DNA from: an uncultured Anaerobiospirillum sp.
Lineage (GTDB): Bacteria > Pseudomonadota > Gammaproteobacteria > Enterobacterales > Succinivibrionaceae
Reading direction: 5' to 3'
NCBI GenBank assembly: GCA_944392765.1
Contig: CALXXU010000019.1
Coordinates: forward strand, 1 to 39,217
Length of the DNA: 39,217 nt
The translations under genes and the position numbers were made by a program. The notes beneath the pieces were generated by a model. The model saw nothing but the letters and a program-made list of their open reading frames with translations, did not search any database and had not been told where the DNA came from. This document shows positions 23,760 to 33,597 of this stretch, in pieces. Every line of letters starts with the position of its first letter. The first letter of the stretch is position 1.

Positions 23760-25043
23760 ATGACTGAAACCACTCCAACGGCTAAGAAGTCGCTTGTTGA
23801 GATCCTCAAGGGCATGGGCAAGGAATACTACTTGCTCTCGGCGATGCTCTTTTTCTTCTTTGTGGCCTGGGCAGGCTGCTACTCCCTGCTGGCGGTGTGG
23901 CTGCAACGCTTCTTTAACTTAACTGGCGCCCAGATTGGCTTTGCTTACGGCGTTTTCTCCGTGACCGCCTTAATCTTAGCCCCGGTCTACGGCATGATTC
24001 AGGATCGCCTGATCTTACGTCGCCACCTGCTCTTCTTCGTGGGCATCATGCTCGTCCTGTGCGGCCCTTTCTACATCTTCATTATTGAGCCGCTCTTACG
24101 CACCAATGTCATCGTCGGTAGCGTCGCCTTGGGCCTTTATATGGGCTTTGCCTTCCAAGCTGGTATCGGCGCCTTAGAGTCCTACACCGAGCGCTTTGGT
24201 CGTGTCGCAGGCTTTGAGTTCGGCCACGCCCGTATGTGGGGTACCTTAGGCTGGGCCTCGACGGTCGCCCTCACCGGCATCCTCATTAACATTGACCCGC
24301 ACTACAACTTCTATCTCTCGACCTTTGGTGGCTTAATCTTCCTCATCATGCTGGTCATGCTCAACACCTCTGAGCAGTTCTCGCGCAAGATGCTCGACCA
24401 GTACAAGATTGACAATCAAAAGAAGACCTCGTTAGTCGAAATTATCAATCTATTAAAAATGCCGGCATTTTGGGCGGTAATTGTTTGGGTCTTAGGATCA
24501 TCCATGTATGGTGTCTACGATCAACAATTTATGCGTTATTTTGTGAGCAAATTCACAGATCAGGCTGAAGGCGCTCAAATGTACGGCTTCCTCAATTCGA
24601 CCCAAGTCTTCATCGAGACTATCTGCACCTTCTTGGCTCCATTTGTCGTTAACAAGATCGGCGCTAAGAACGGCTTGATTGTCGCATCGACCATCATGTT
24701 CTGTCGTATTGGCCTTTCAGGCTTGGTCGACAGCACCTGGGCCATCGCAGCGGTCAAGCTGTTACACGGCCCTGAAGTCCCAATGGTCATGATTTCCTTC
24801 TTCAAGTACATCACGACCCGCTTTAACCCAGCTATGTCGGCCACCATCTACTTAGTGGGCCTGACCTTAATCAGCCAAATTGTTTCGGCAATCCTGGCTC
24901 CAGTGGCCGGTCACCTCTACGATACCTGGGGCTTTGGTCACACCTACTTGCTGATGGCTGCCTTCGTACTGGTCACTACCATCATCTCGCTCTTTGCTTT
25001 AAGCAACAAGACCTTACCAGGCACCAAGGAAGCCAATATCTAA
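23760..25043 (+). CDS. cscB: Sucrose:proton symporter, LacY/CscB family
   Basis: A twelve-helix member of the oligosaccharide:H+ symporter branch of the major facilitator superfamily. It imports an unphosphorylated sugar with a proton across the inner membrane. It follows E. coli CscB over its length: YGMIQDRL, GPFYIFIIEPLL, KIGAKNGLI, VKLLHGPEVPMVMISFFKYI and STIF-like SATIYLVGL. Residues equivalent to those used for binding and coupling in LacY are present: Glu in GALESY, Arg in GHARMWG, Arg in MFCRIG, and Lys/His/Glu in VKLLHGPE. ATG 23760 is preferred to the in-frame TTG 23748 because GAGG lies six bases before it and the protein then begins MTETTPTAKK. The GH32 gene downstream supports sucrose or a short fructo-oligosaccharide as substrate. 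Confidence 0.88.
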   Translation: MTETTPTAKKSLVEILKGMGKEYYLLSAMLFFFFVAWAGCYSLLAVWLQRFFNLTGAQIGFAYGVFSVTALILAPVYGMIQDRLILRRHLLFFVGIMLVLCGPFYIFIIEPLLRTNVIVGSVALGLYMGFAFQAGIGALESYTERFGRVAGFEFGHARMWGTLGWASTVALTGILINIDPHYNFYLSTFGGLIFLIMLVMLNTSEQFSRKMLDQYKIDNQKKTSLVEIINLLKMPAFWAVIVWVLGSSMYGVYDQQFMRYFVSKFTDQAEGAQMYGFLNSTQVFIETICTFLAPFVVNKIGAKNGLIVASTIMFCRIGLSGLVDSTWAIAAVKLLHGPEVPMVMISFFKYITTRFNPAMSATIYLVGLTLISQIVSAILAPVAGHLYDTWGFGHTYLLMAAFVLVTTIISLFALSNKTLPGTKEANI

Positions 25044-25053
25044 AAAGAGTGCC

Positions 25054-25089
25054 GGTCCTTACCTTGAGAGTGTGTGTGCGGTAAGGGCC
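25054..25089 (+). other. Intercistronic hairpin between cscB and cscA
   Basis: GGTCCTTACC (25054-25063) pairs with GGTAAGGGCC (25080-25089): ten pairs with one G-T. It starts 11 bases after the permease stop. With no T-tract it is more likely a processing, stability or partial-attenuation element than a terminator. Confidence 0.6.
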
Positions 25090-25145
25090 CGCCTTGGCAA
25101 CACGCCGCCTCTCTTAGGGTGAGAGGCTCCACTCAGATTTCAATG

Positions 25146-25182
25146 CCGTCGGATCTGTGCGCAATCAAATTAGGGCCGACGG
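25146..25182 (+). other. Hairpin next to the cscA ribosome binding site
   Basis: CCGTCGG (25146-25152) pairs perfectly with CCGACGG (25176-25182), and the Shine-Dalgarno GGAG begins a few bases later. The stem could influence ribosome access. There is no match that I recognise to a known riboswitch. Confidence 0.5.
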
Positions 25183-25196
25183 AGCGGAGAATTTTC

Positions 25197-26669
25197 ATGA
25201 TCGATCAAGCAAACCACCAGGCCAAGTTAGCTCAGGCCAATGCCTTTATCGCGGAGCATGCCTGCGAGGTCAATAAGCGCTTCTACCCAGGCTATCACTT
25301 AGCCGCGCGCTATGGTTGGATCAACGACCCTAATGGCTTCTGCTACGCCTTAGGCAAGTACCACATCTTCTACCAATTCTACCCATACGATGCCAAGTGG
25401 GGCCCAATGCACTGGGGCCACGCCACCTCAACTGACCTCATCCACTGGCAGCATGAGGAAGTCGCCTTAGCTCCATCCGAGGACTACGATCGCGACGGCT
25501 GCTTCTCGGGCTCGGCCATCGAGCACGACGGCAAGCTCTACCTTATCTACACTGGCCATAAGGTCTTAGTGGAAGCAGGTGACAACTCAATTTGCCGCGA
25601 AGTGCAAGCTTTAGCAGTTTCCACTGACGGCATCCACTTTGAGAAGCTCGGCGTGGTGATTGAACCCGAGCACGAGGATATCCACAACTTCCGTGACCCT
25701 AAAGTCTGGCAAGATGAAGCAGGCCTCTTCCACGTAGTCTTTGGTGCCACCAACTTAAAGCACGAAGGTGAAATTCGTCACTACACCAGCTCTGACCTGC
25801 AACATTGGCAATTCGTCTCGGTGGTCAAGGAGATGGAAGATCAAAGCTTTATGTATGAGTGCCCAGACTTCTTTGAGCTGCCGCGTAAGGCAGGTGAGGC
25901 GAGCACTTGGGTCTTAGCGACTTCACCGATGGGCCAAGCCCCATTTGGCTACCACCGCCAGAACACCTCGGTTAACTCTTGGCAGACCGGCACCTTTGAT
26001 GGCATGCATTTTAAGGCTCAAGGCAAGCTCTATGAGGTTGATCGCGGCCATGACTTCTATGCCACCCAATCGACCGCGACCCCTGATGGCCGCCGCATTG
26101 TCCTAGCTTGGATGAATATGTGGAAGCTGCCTTTCCTCAACTATGGCGACCACTGGTGCGGCGCTTTGACCTTACCGCGTGAGATCACCTTACGTGACGG
26201 CCATTTGTGCCAAGCTCCAGTCAAGGAAGTGGAGAGCCTGCGCACCACCAGCTACGCTTTAGGCGACCTCACCTTGAAGTCGACCATTCAGACCTTAAGC
26301 ACCAACAGTGCTTTAGAGCTGTCCTTTACCTTTAAACCACAGAACAACGACGCCGAGCAATACGGCATTGCCCTCGGCAACTCGCTGCGCCTCTTTGTCG
26401 ACCGTCAGACCAAGACGCTGACCTTATTCCGCTTAGATCTCAACGCCACCTCCTATCGCGCTTTAGAGCTTGATTGGGATAAGGAGCATGAGCTGCGTAT
26501 CTTCATCGATAACAGCTCAATCGAGGTCTTTGTCGATGGCGGCTATGACACCATGACCTCCAACTTCTTTGGCACGGATCACAGCGTAACCCTGTACAGC
26601 ACCAATGGCAGTGCGACCTTCCAAAAGGTCACCTATCACGACTTAGCCACCCCACTCTTCCACAGCTAA
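25197..26669 (+). CDS. cscA: Glycoside hydrolase family 32 sucrose hydrolase
   Basis: GH32 enzymes cleave terminal beta-fructofuranosyl residues from sucrose or sucrose-6-phosphate with retention. The catalytic set is visible: the nucleophile Asp44 in WINDPNG, the transition-state stabiliser Asp167 in FRDP, and the acid/base Glu221 in ECPDFF. The N-terminal five-bladed propeller (to ~330) is followed by a C-terminal beta-sandwich (~350-490, with IDNSSIEVFVDGG). At 490 residues the length is normal. ATG 25197 is chosen because CGGAG lies about 7 bases upstream and HLAARYGWINDPNG then has the usual offset; the longer frame from 25074 runs through the hairpin leader. The partner is a non-PTS permease, so free sucrose, not sucrose-6-phosphate, is the likely substrate, hence cscA rather than scrB (inference). 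No fructokinase is present. Confidence 0.92.
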   Translation: MIDQANHQAKLAQANAFIAEHACEVNKRFYPGYHLAARYGWINDPNGFCYALGKYHIFYQFYPYDAKWGPMHWGHATSTDLIHWQHEEVALAPSEDYDRDGCFSGSAIEHDGKLYLIYTGHKVLVEAGDNSICREVQALAVSTDGIHFEKLGVVIEPEHEDIHNFRDPKVWQDEAGLFHVVFGATNLKHEGEIRHYTSSDLQHWQFVSVVKEMEDQSFMYECPDFFELPRKAGEASTWVLATSPMGQAPFGYHRQNTSVNSWQTGTFDGMHFKAQGKLYEVDRGHDFYATQSTATPDGRRIVLAWMNMWKLPFLNYGDHWCGALTLPREITLRDGHLCQAPVKEVESLRTTSYALGDLTLKSTIQTLSTNSALELSFTFKPQNNDAEQYGIALGNSLRLFVDRQTKTLTLFRLDLNATSYRALELDWDKEHELRIFIDNSSIEVFVDGGYDTMTSNFFGTDHSVTLYSTNGSATFQKVTYHDLATPLFHS

Positions 26670-26748
26670 ATCCAGATTCACAACGACATACATCGAGCCG
26701 TCGTCAACACCACACGACGGCCACCCTCTATTGTGAAGCATGTAATTG

Positions 26749-26783
26749 AAGCCCTAGGCCCCTCGCCTGGGGCTTTTTTTTTT
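26749..26783 (+). terminator. Intrinsic terminator of the cscBA unit
   Basis: AAGCCCTAGG and CCTGGGGCTT form a 10-bp stem (one G-T) with a seven-base loop, followed by ten T. It lies ~80 bases after the GH32 stop. Confidence 0.92.
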
Positions 26784-26849
26784 AGCCCCATGGTCGGCGC
26801 TGCCGCGCCCAAAGCGCGCGGATCGAGCGATGACTGCGCGCAACTGCGC

Positions 26850-26882
26850 GCGGATAGAGCGCGGACAGAGCGCGGATAGAGC
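26850..26882. repeat. 11-bp tandem repeat, three copies
   Basis: GCGGATAGAGC, GCGGACAGAGC, GCGGATAGAGC in direct tandem, just after the end of the ATPase-like minus-strand gene. A related GCGCGGATCGAGC lies at about 26816. Confidence 0.75.
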
Positions 26883-26903
26883 CGAGCTGCGGCTTAGTCT
26901 TAG

Positions 26904-29900
26904 CTAAAAGTCGGCTGTGGCTTGGTTAACGTCGACCACCAAGACCTTGCGTACCACGACCCGGCGTCCTTGAATTAAGCCCACTAAAAGAACCCGTTGT
27001 ACTTGGGTCGTCTCCAGCTCATAGGAGCTCTTACCTAAGGCCGATTGCAGCGGAGAATCGACATGCACCAAGTTATGGAGCGCCATAGAGGTCATTTGAC
27101 TTAGTTGCTCCTCGTTTTTGGCGAGCGCAAACTCGATCACAATGGCACTGCCAGGAGTGTAAATGGTCAGATTGTGGTGACGACGCACTTGGGCGCTTGC
27201 GACCTCGAGCAAGGCCTGCGATAAATCAAAGTCCTCTGAGGACAGGGTCTTCTGCACCACATTGCGTGCCTTATTATCATCCTCAATCGGGCGCGTGGAG
27301 AAGTTGACCCCTCGCCACGACTCATCGTAGAGCGACAAGTCATGGGCGCGCTGCAGCAGGCGTGTGGTGTCATCGTCCCACGAGATCCCAAATGCCTCCT
27401 CAATCGAGGCGTGCTCTTTGCCCTCATTTGGCGTTAGACCCCGCACGGTTTGAGCGGCTGCATCAGTCTGAGTGGCAGCATCAGTCTGAGCGGCACTATC
27501 TGCTTGAGCAGCGCCATCAGCCTGAGTTGCATCCTTAGCACTGAACTCACTTAAGGCCTGAGCCTCCAGCTCTGGGTCACGCTCGGTATCTTCATCGTAG
27601 ATAAAGAGACCGTACGCGGCCGCTGGGCTCTTATGCCCAGGAGTTGCCGCAGAGGCCTCATCTCTTAAGGCTTCAGCCGTGCTCGGCTCTGCTGCGTTAG
27701 CGTTTAACTCAGCGGCGCGCGCCTCGGCACTTGCGACTGCATCCGCCGCAGGAGCGGGCGCTGTGGGCGTCGACTCTGCATTGGGCGCTGCTGGAACTGC
27801 GCTTGAGGCGGCACCTGGTGCCTTCTGTGTAGGAGCTACCGAGGCTTGCGCTGAAGCGGTGGCCGGGGCTTGCGCTGAAGCGGCGGCCGGGGCTTGCTCT
27901 GAAGCGGCGGCTGGGGTCTTGTCCGCTGCTTGGTGATACTGCTGCGCCGCTAGCGCCGCAGCCTCGACCTCGCGGCGGAATTGCTCGGACTCAGCACGGC
28001 TGACCTCAAGCTCATCCACCATGCGCAGCATCTTAGGCAGGTCGCGCCCGAGCGCTAAGTCTTCGGCGTGGGACAGATGCAGCTGGCAAAAGAGCGCCAC
28101 CGCCTCATTGACCGCGTTAGCCGATAAGGTGATAGGACCTGGGACGCTCAGCCAATTGATGATATTGGTCAAAAGCGGTACGTAGACTGGAGCTTGGCCT
28201 TTGACCGGGAAAAAGTGCTCCGGATCTAAGGTTAAGTCCGGCAAGTCGCCGATCTCCATCCGCAAATCTTCAGGGGAGCGCTTGCCTTGCACCGTCTTAA
28301 ACATGTCATCTAAGCCCGCGATCTTAAAGAGCGTGTGCAGGTGCTCGACCTGATCTAAGGCTGCGGTGAAATCATACTCAATCTCCCGGCGAACCCGCTT
28401 GCTCGGTCCTAACGCCTCAGAAAGCTTGCCCTCAGACTTGGAGTTGAGCGGGCAATCGGCACGAAAGAGCACAGCTAAGACCATTAAGCGCAGCTTGCGA
28501 TAGATGTAGCGATTAGGCACTAAGTCGAGATTAGGCAGCGAGCGCTCGCGGCTGTAAGTTAAAAAGCCTAAGGCACGCAGCAAATCCGCAAGCTCAAAGG
28601 GCATCCGCTTAACCGGATCATGCTTGGAGCTGCGCGAACGCGCCATACGTGCACGGATCAAATCAAGACGTGCCACCTCGGCCATGATCTGATCTGGGGC
28701 ATTCTCATCGATTTCTATCCCGGTAGGCCCGGTTTGCGCGTTCTTGGTCAAGCGCTCTAAGGCCGCCAGATCCTCACTGTTAACCGTTGGGAAGCCGCCT
28801 TCGGCGCGCGCATCGGTATGCTCAAAAGCCGCCTGCAAGACATTGTTCTCAAAGTCGCGCTTCTTCTTGAGCACATCCAAGGCCACCTGACGATCCGTCT
28901 CTTCCGAGTTGATCCGAACCATGAGCTTATCGTCAAGCTCTGGGATCTCATCGGGCATAGCCTCAGCCATAGCCGGATCTGGTGACGGCGCTACCGTTTC
29001 CGGCTTGCTTTGAGCAATAGCATTGGCCTGCTCCACCGTCATGCGCAAAGCGTTGGCTAAAGTAGGATTGCCCGAAGTAGATGCAGTAGCCTCCGGCTGG
29101 TTATCAAAGTAACCGACCAAGTCATAATCAGGCATCAAGCCTTGCAGCGCGCTGCTCTTGGCCTGAATTTCCAAATTCTGAAGCGCCGTCTGGACCTTAG
29201 AATAATCAAGGCCTGCAGCCTGATCGCCCTTGCGTTGCGACTTCAAGACCGCAGCATTATTGAGGTGCTTAACCAGATCCTGGAGCATCATTTGCCCTTG
29301 AGTTAAGCGGCTGGCCCGAGGTGCTTGCACTTGCTCACCAAAGCCGAGAATAGCGTCAATTCGATCTTGGGTGGCTTCCTTATCTTGCTGCGCTTGAACA
29401 GTGAGCTTACGGCGACGACTCGTTTGCTTAGTGCGCGGCGGTACCAGCGGCACTTCAGCACTAGGGCGCACGGCATAATGCTCCAAGTCCTCAGGTTTAG
29501 CTGCTGACTCTTGCTCCTTACTCTCTTGAGCTTGGTCATGACTAGCTGAAGCATCCCCTACTTGCTTCTTGCTGTCCTCTGCTTGCTCCTTATTATCCTC
29601 TGCCGACTTAGCCGCATCACGCTTTTTCTTGGAAGAGCCATATTCGATCTTGTCACGACCTGGAATTTGATCCGGATAGCCCGCAATGGTCAGCGGCAGC
29701 TGATAGAGATCGGGACTTGCGTAGCAGCGCCCGCGCAGCACGGTATTGAAGAAGCGAATTAAAGACTCAAACGGCATGCGGCTGATAGCATGCAGATAGA
29801 GAATATCAAGATCGGGCATGACCTCGACCGGCTCCAGGAACGGCGAGGTGTCGTGGTCATAACTCAATACTGGATTAAAGTGCGTATCAGGCTGGCGCAG

Positions 29901-31304
29901 CTGAGCGATCACCAAGCGCGGCAACAAAACCTCATGCTCGCGATCGATGCTGTAGCCACCAAAGTTTTGGGCAAAAAGCTCCCAGAGCGCGTTATCGTCC
30001 GCGATCGCGTAATTAAGACTTAAATAGTCATAAACGCGCTCGACCACCTCTTTAGGCACTTGGGCTTTGAGCTCAGCCACGGTAAAGCCCAGGCGCGTTG
30101 CAAATTCAGGGCTTTGCCAGCGCGCGCTGTTTAAGTCGGAGTTGACCACCTCACCGTCATCATGAGGCTGCCAGCCTAACTCCGGCAAGGCACATTGCGC
30201 ACTGATTAAGATATGGCGGAAAGCCTTGCCGTGCTGACTTAAGAGCAACAACAGGCGCGATAACAGACTGGCGCGCAGGTTATAGCACTCAGGTAAATGC
30301 ATTACGCTCAAAAGCGGAGCATCAAAGTTATCGATGATGAGCACGCGGCTGTTTTCTTGGCACGCGTCCAATAAACGCATCACCTGCAACAAGGCAATAC
30401 GATCGACCACGCTGCTTAAGATGCCACTAAAGTCTTCACCTGATGCACTCTCCAGGTCATTTACAGTTTTGACATCACTCAAGTGCGTGCATTGCTGATA
30501 GAGCTGATCGTAGAAGGTAGCCGCAAAGGAGTCCCCACGATAAAACTGATAATCAAGCTCGGCCATATGCGCAATCAAGCCTTGGCTGCGACGGCGATTT
30601 AAGATATCAGTACCGCAGATATAAGGACCTGAGATTAACTCTTCGGTGGTGGGATAAGAATGGTGCACTACATCCGCTTGGCTGTAGCACATCTGGGCAA
30701 AATCAAGATAGATAACGTCTTTGGGCTCTTCCTGCCAATCACGCAGCACCGCTAAATTATCAGGTAAAACCTCATGACGTCCGCTGTAAAGCGCGGCAAT
30801 AATCTTAAGCAGCACCGTCTTGCCCATACCCAAAGGACGGGCAATCAGGTCAAAACGACGCTCGCCCCCTAAGTAGGAAGAGAGAAAGTCGGTCTTATCG
30901 ATCAATAAATGGCGTTTAGTCAGCTCGGTGAGATCATGATAGAAACGCTCGGAGCGGGGATCTGGGGCAAGATTGCTTCCTAAAGGCTGACCATGGCTAT
31001 CGATGAGCTCACTATCCAATTTAGAGGATAGCAGCGAGGTGAGCACCGAATGACCACGATCGTGGTCACTGAGCACGGGCTCGAGCTCATCTAACATCTT
31101 TTGGACTTTAACGAAGTCCTGCCCGGCCTGATTCATCACAAGCGCAGACGGCTGCTTGACCTCACGCTCGGGGCCCACACTTAACACCCGTACCACGTCT
31201 TGCGCTTCGTTGGAGGCCTGATCGGGCATCGACTTAGACAGATCAACCGAAGCCAAACCTGTTTTCAGGTCTTGTGCGCGCTTATCTTCGTGTTCGTGAG
31301 CCAC
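26904..31304 (-). CDS. AAA-ATPase-like / degenerate PD-(D/E)XK nuclease fusion, ~1466 aa
   Basis: Residues ~110-540 match the AAA-ATPase-like family (PF09820): HLLIDKTDFLSSYL, then a Walker A RPLGMGKTVLL (~156) where the family usually has RPRRFGKS, VIYLDF, and a Walker B-like VLIIDNFDAPLL (~321). The last ~90 residues fit the PD-(D/E)XK partner domain of that family (PF08011), usually GRxDLVI...VIEFK. Here these read HHNLTIY and IVIEFAL, so Asp is Asn and the Lys is Ala; the nuclease is probably inactive. Between the two lie ~800 residues of charged (KKKRDAAKSAED-type), helical and Ala/Pro/Gln-rich segments; the usual two-domain protein is only ~500-600 residues. GTG 31304 has GAGGG seven bases upstream; a TTG at 31322 is the alternative start. 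Role unknown; some relatives are found in mobile or defence contexts. Confidence 0.8.
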   Translation of the reverse strand: MAHEHEDKRAQDLKTGLASVDLSKSMPDQASNEAQDVVRVLSVGPEREVKQPSALVMNQAGQDFVKVQKMLDELEPVLSDHDRGHSVLTSLLSSKLDSELIDSHGQPLGSNLAPDPRSERFYHDLTELTKRHLLIDKTDFLSSYLGGERRFDLIARPLGMGKTVLLKIIAALYSGRHEVLPDNLAVLRDWQEEPKDVIYLDFAQMCYSQADVVHHSYPTTEELISGPYICGTDILNRRRSQGLIAHMAELDYQFYRGDSFAATFYDQLYQQCTHLSDVKTVNDLESASGEDFSGILSSVVDRIALLQVMRLLDACQENSRVLIIDNFDAPLLSVMHLPECYNLRASLLSRLLLLLSQHGKAFRHILISAQCALPELGWQPHDDGEVVNSDLNSARWQSPEFATRLGFTVAELKAQVPKEVVERVYDYLSLNYAIADDNALWELFAQNFGGYSIDREHEVLLPRLVIAQLRQPDTHFNPVLSYDHDTSPFLEPVEVMPDLDILYLHAISRMPFESLIRFFNTVLRGRCYASPDLYQLPLTIAGYPDQIPGRDKIEYGSSKKKRDAAKSAEDNKEQAEDSKKQVGDASASHDQAQESKEQESAAKPEDLEHYAVRPSAEVPLVPPRTKQTSRRRKLTVQAQQDKEATQDRIDAILGFGEQVQAPRASRLTQGQMMLQDLVKHLNNAAVLKSQRKGDQAAGLDYSKVQTALQNLEIQAKSSALQGLMPDYDLVGYFDNQPEATASTSGNPTLANALRMTVEQANAIAQSKPETVAPSPDPAMAEAMPDEIPELDDKLMVRINSEETDRQVALDVLKKKRDFENNVLQAAFEHTDARAEGGFPTVNSEDLAALERLTKNAQTGPTGIEIDENAPDQIMAEVARLDLIRARMARSRSSKHDPVKRMPFELADLLRALGFLTYSRERSLPNLDLVPNRYIYRKLRLMVLAVLFRADCPLNSKSEGKLSEALGPSKRVRREIEYDFTAALDQVEHLHTLFKIAGLDDMFKTVQGKRSPEDLRMEIGDLPDLTLDPEHFFPVKGQAPVYVPLLTNIINWLSVPGPITLSANAVNEAVALFCQLHLSHAEDLALGRDLPKMLRMVDELEVSRAESEQFRREVEAAALAAQQYHQAADKTPAAASEQAPAAASAQAPATASAQASVAPTQKAPGAASSAVPAAPNAESTPTAPAPAADAVASAEARAAELNANAAEPSTAEALRDEASAATPGHKSPAAAYGLFIYDEDTERDPELEAQALSEFSAKDATQADGAAQADSAAQTDAATQTDAAAQTVRGLTPNEGKEHASIEEAFGISWDDDTTRLLQRAHDLSLYDESWRGVNFSTRPIEDDNKARNVVQKTLSSEDFDLSQALLEVASAQVRRHHNLTIYTPGSAIVIEFALAKNEEQLSQMTSMALHNLVHVDSPLQSALGKSSYELETTQVQRVLLVGLIQGRRVVVRKVLVVDVNQATADF

Positions 31305-31402
31305 GACCGTACCCTCAACCAATGAAACTCAATTAATTAAAGCTAGCAAAATACCTAATGAAACGCTGAATGTAAAGACTTAACGCGGCGCAGCAAGTTC
31401 CG

Positions 31403-31447
31403 AATAAAAACAATCATGCCTGCATGGGCAAAGCTCAGGCAGGCATG
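31403..31447 (-). terminator. Intrinsic terminator of the chemotaxis receptor gene
   Basis: On the minus strand CATGCCTGC and GCAGGCATG form a perfect 9-bp stem with a 15-base loop, followed by ATTGTTTTTATT. It lies ~70 bases after the receptor stop and separates it from the ATPase-like gene. Confidence 0.8.
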
Positions 31448-31514
31448 GAGACAACAAACTCAGGGCAGAGGCAAGCTGTAAGCAGTCTGAGCGCTCCCCC
31501 TGCCTTATGGACAC

Positions 31515-33122
31515 CTAGATCTTGAAATGGCACAGACGTGCGTTCAAGGACTCGATATCCGAGGCCGTGTTGGTGATGATAGAACCAGTGTCACTGGCAA
31601 CTCGAGCTACTTCCTGAGCACTATTGGTTAACTCTTGAATATGAGAGGCAATCTCGGCAGTAGCGGCGCTTTGCTCCTCGACCGAGGCGGCGATATGGGT
31701 GATTTGGTCATTGACCTCATGAACTTGGTTCAAGATGCTATTGAGCACATCTTCAAGACCAGAAGTTTCCTTGGCGATATCGTCCATATCGTTGACCGAG
31801 CGCTCCATCGAGGCGGTGGCATTATTGGCATCACGCTCGATTAAGTGGACTGTATCAGTGATCTCATTGATCGACGAGCTGGTGCGAGTAGCCAAAGCTC
31901 TAACTTCGTCGGCAACCACGGCAAAACCACGACCGGCTTCACCGGCACGCGCGGCCTCAATGGCAGCATTTAAGGCCAAGAGGTTAGTTTGCGAGGCAAT
32001 CTCATCGATAGTGCTGACGATAGTCGAAATATCGCGCGAGCGATTGATCATAGCCGAGATCTGCTTGCTATCTTCCTTGGTCAGCTCCGACTGCTTGTAG
32101 ATGCTCTGAATCGAATCCTTAGCCTGAGCGATACCTTGATTGGTAATATCACGCGACTTGTTAGAAAGTGCCGTGGCCTCCTCACAATTACGAGCAATCT
32201 CAGAGGTGGTCGAAACCATTTCATCTGAGGCGGCGGCCGCCGTTATGGTGCGATTTTGGGTATCGTGGGCATTTTCCTCGAGCGACTTCATATTCTCGGT
32301 AATGGACTTCATACTGGCCACCGCATCAGCGCTGGCATCACGCATGGCGCCAATCACCTCCGCTTCCATTTTGCGCAGGCTCTCTAAGCTGGTTTCTAGC
32401 TGGCCAAACTCATCACGATGCATAAGCTTAACCGGCGTAACCAGATCATAGTTCTCGATATTGCGGATACTGCCCATCACGTTATTGATCGCGCGCTTGC
32501 AGTAATTGCCGCTGAAATTGGCCACGATAAAGGAGAAGCCCAGCACCAAAAGCGATACCACCGAAATAACCGCGATCGGCTCGCTGCTTGCGGCAGCCTC
32601 TGCTGTGGCGACCGCACCTTTGATCTGAGAGTCCTGCACCTTATTGATATTATTCAAAACCGTCGTGAACAGCGGGAGCGCTTCGCTTACGTAGGTTTGC
32701 GCAGCTGAGGTGACATCATCCGCGTCCATCGCAGCGCGAATCTTACCCGAGTAAAGGCTCTCCAAGGCACTAATACCTTGCTTAATCGCACCAATTTCAG
32801 TAGGAAAGCGCGATGACTGCAACTCACCACTTTGCGCCTTTAAGGTTGCGAACTCTTGATTGATTTGATCGATCAAGGACGGATTTTGATGGTAGCGGTT
32901 GATGCAGATGATCATGTTCTCTTGCAGCGAAATCGTAGTCACGAGCACATTCTCAACGCGCTGATAACGTTCTTGCAGGGTCCAGTTGATCGTGTCAGCC
33001 GCCGTGCGGGTACGCTGCAGCGAGTACAAGGCCGTTAACGCAATGATGGCGGTAAAAGCGATAATGACACCAAAGCTGAATAACAGCTTGGTCTTGAGTT
33101 TAAGCGAAAAATACCAGTTCAT
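31515..33122 (-). CDS. Methyl-accepting chemotaxis protein, 535 aa
   Basis: An inner-membrane receptor signalling to CheA/CheW. It has a first membrane helix at ~12-34, a periplasmic four-helix-bundle type sensor of ~150 residues, a second helix at ~178-202 ([19 protein letters not shown]), HAMP (~205-260) and a long cytoplasmic signalling helix pair. The highly conserved hairpin tip is present from ~residue 374: [20 protein letters not shown], then [20 protein letters not shown]. There is no C-terminal CheR-tethering pentapeptide. The ligand is unknown. ATG has GAGGA six bases upstream. A dyad CGTCAC-N13-GTGACG lies ~80-104 bases upstream. The presence of a receptor suggests a motile organism. 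Confidence 0.95.
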   Translation of the reverse strand: MNWYFSLKLKTKLLFSFGVIIAFTAIIALTALYSLQRTRTAADTINWTLQERYQRVENVLVTTISLQENMIICINRYHQNPSLIDQINQEFATLKAQSGELQSSRFPTEIGAIKQGISALESLYSGKIRAAMDADDVTSAAQTYVSEALPLFTTVLNNINKVQDSQIKGAVATAEAAASSEPIAVISVVSLLVLGFSFIVANFSGNYCKRAINNVMGSIRNIENYDLVTPVKLMHRDEFGQLETSLESLRKMEAEVIGAMRDASADAVASMKSITENMKSLEENAHDTQNRTITAAAASDEMVSTTSEIARNCEEATALSNKSRDITNQGIAQAKDSIQSIYKQSELTKEDSKQISAMINRSRDISTIVSTIDEIASQTNLLALNAAIEAARAGEAGRGFAVVADEVRALATRTSSSINEITDTVHLIERDANNATASMERSVNDMDDIAKETSGLEDVLNSILNQVHEVNDQITHIAASVEEQSAATAEIASHIQELTNSAQEVARVASDTGSIITNTASDIESLNARLCHFKI

Positions 33123-33201
33123 GAGCAGTCCTCACATAACCCTGCTTAGCAAGCTGATCTTGACTCGTTCGCAGCCAACACCAAAGATAGTGTCTAGATG
33201 C

Positions 33202-33226
33202 CGTCACTTAATGCATGAACGTGACG
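33202..33226. promoter_or_regulatory. Inverted repeat upstream of the chemotaxis receptor
   Basis: CGTCAC (33202-33207) and GTGACG (33221-33226) form a perfect 6-bp dyad with a 13-base centre, 80-104 bases before the receptor's ATG. It is a possible operator; I cannot name the protein. Confidence 0.35.
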
Positions 33227-33545
33227 TTTAAGGGCGGCAAAGCAAAATTCAAGCACAAGATCGTAGAGCAAGTGTAACGCAAAAAATGCACCTAGTTTTG
33301 GAGCTAGTAGGCAACTTTACCAAGGTCAGATCCCGCATTTAGATCCCGCGTACCCAAGTTGAGGCTAGATACCTGAACCTTGGCTTATTTATGCGATAAG
33401 TTTGCGCGCCCCTTAGCCTAATCGGCCCTGCTGCTCAATGCCAATTTAGTGCGCAGATTGATAGCCTGTTGCACCAAAATGGAAGCTCATGACATAAATC
33501 AGTGCTGGTTATGCCGTATATTGGTGCACAAAGTCACGAGCAAAC

Positions 33546-33597
33546 GCGGTTGAGAGATGCGGTTGAGAAGTGCTGTTGAGAAGTGCTGTTGAAGGAC
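33546..33597. repeat. 13-bp tandem repeat, four copies
   Basis: GCGGTTGAGAGAT, GCGGTTGAGAAGT, GCTGTTGAGAAGT, GCTGTTGAAGGAC follow each other directly. Because 13 is not a multiple of three, coding is unlikely. Confidence 0.8.

Noticed and set aside
22577-33315. CTAGTAGGCAA shared by the regions at about 22575 and 33305
   Set aside because: An 11-bp match between two places is expected by chance in a 39-kb window.
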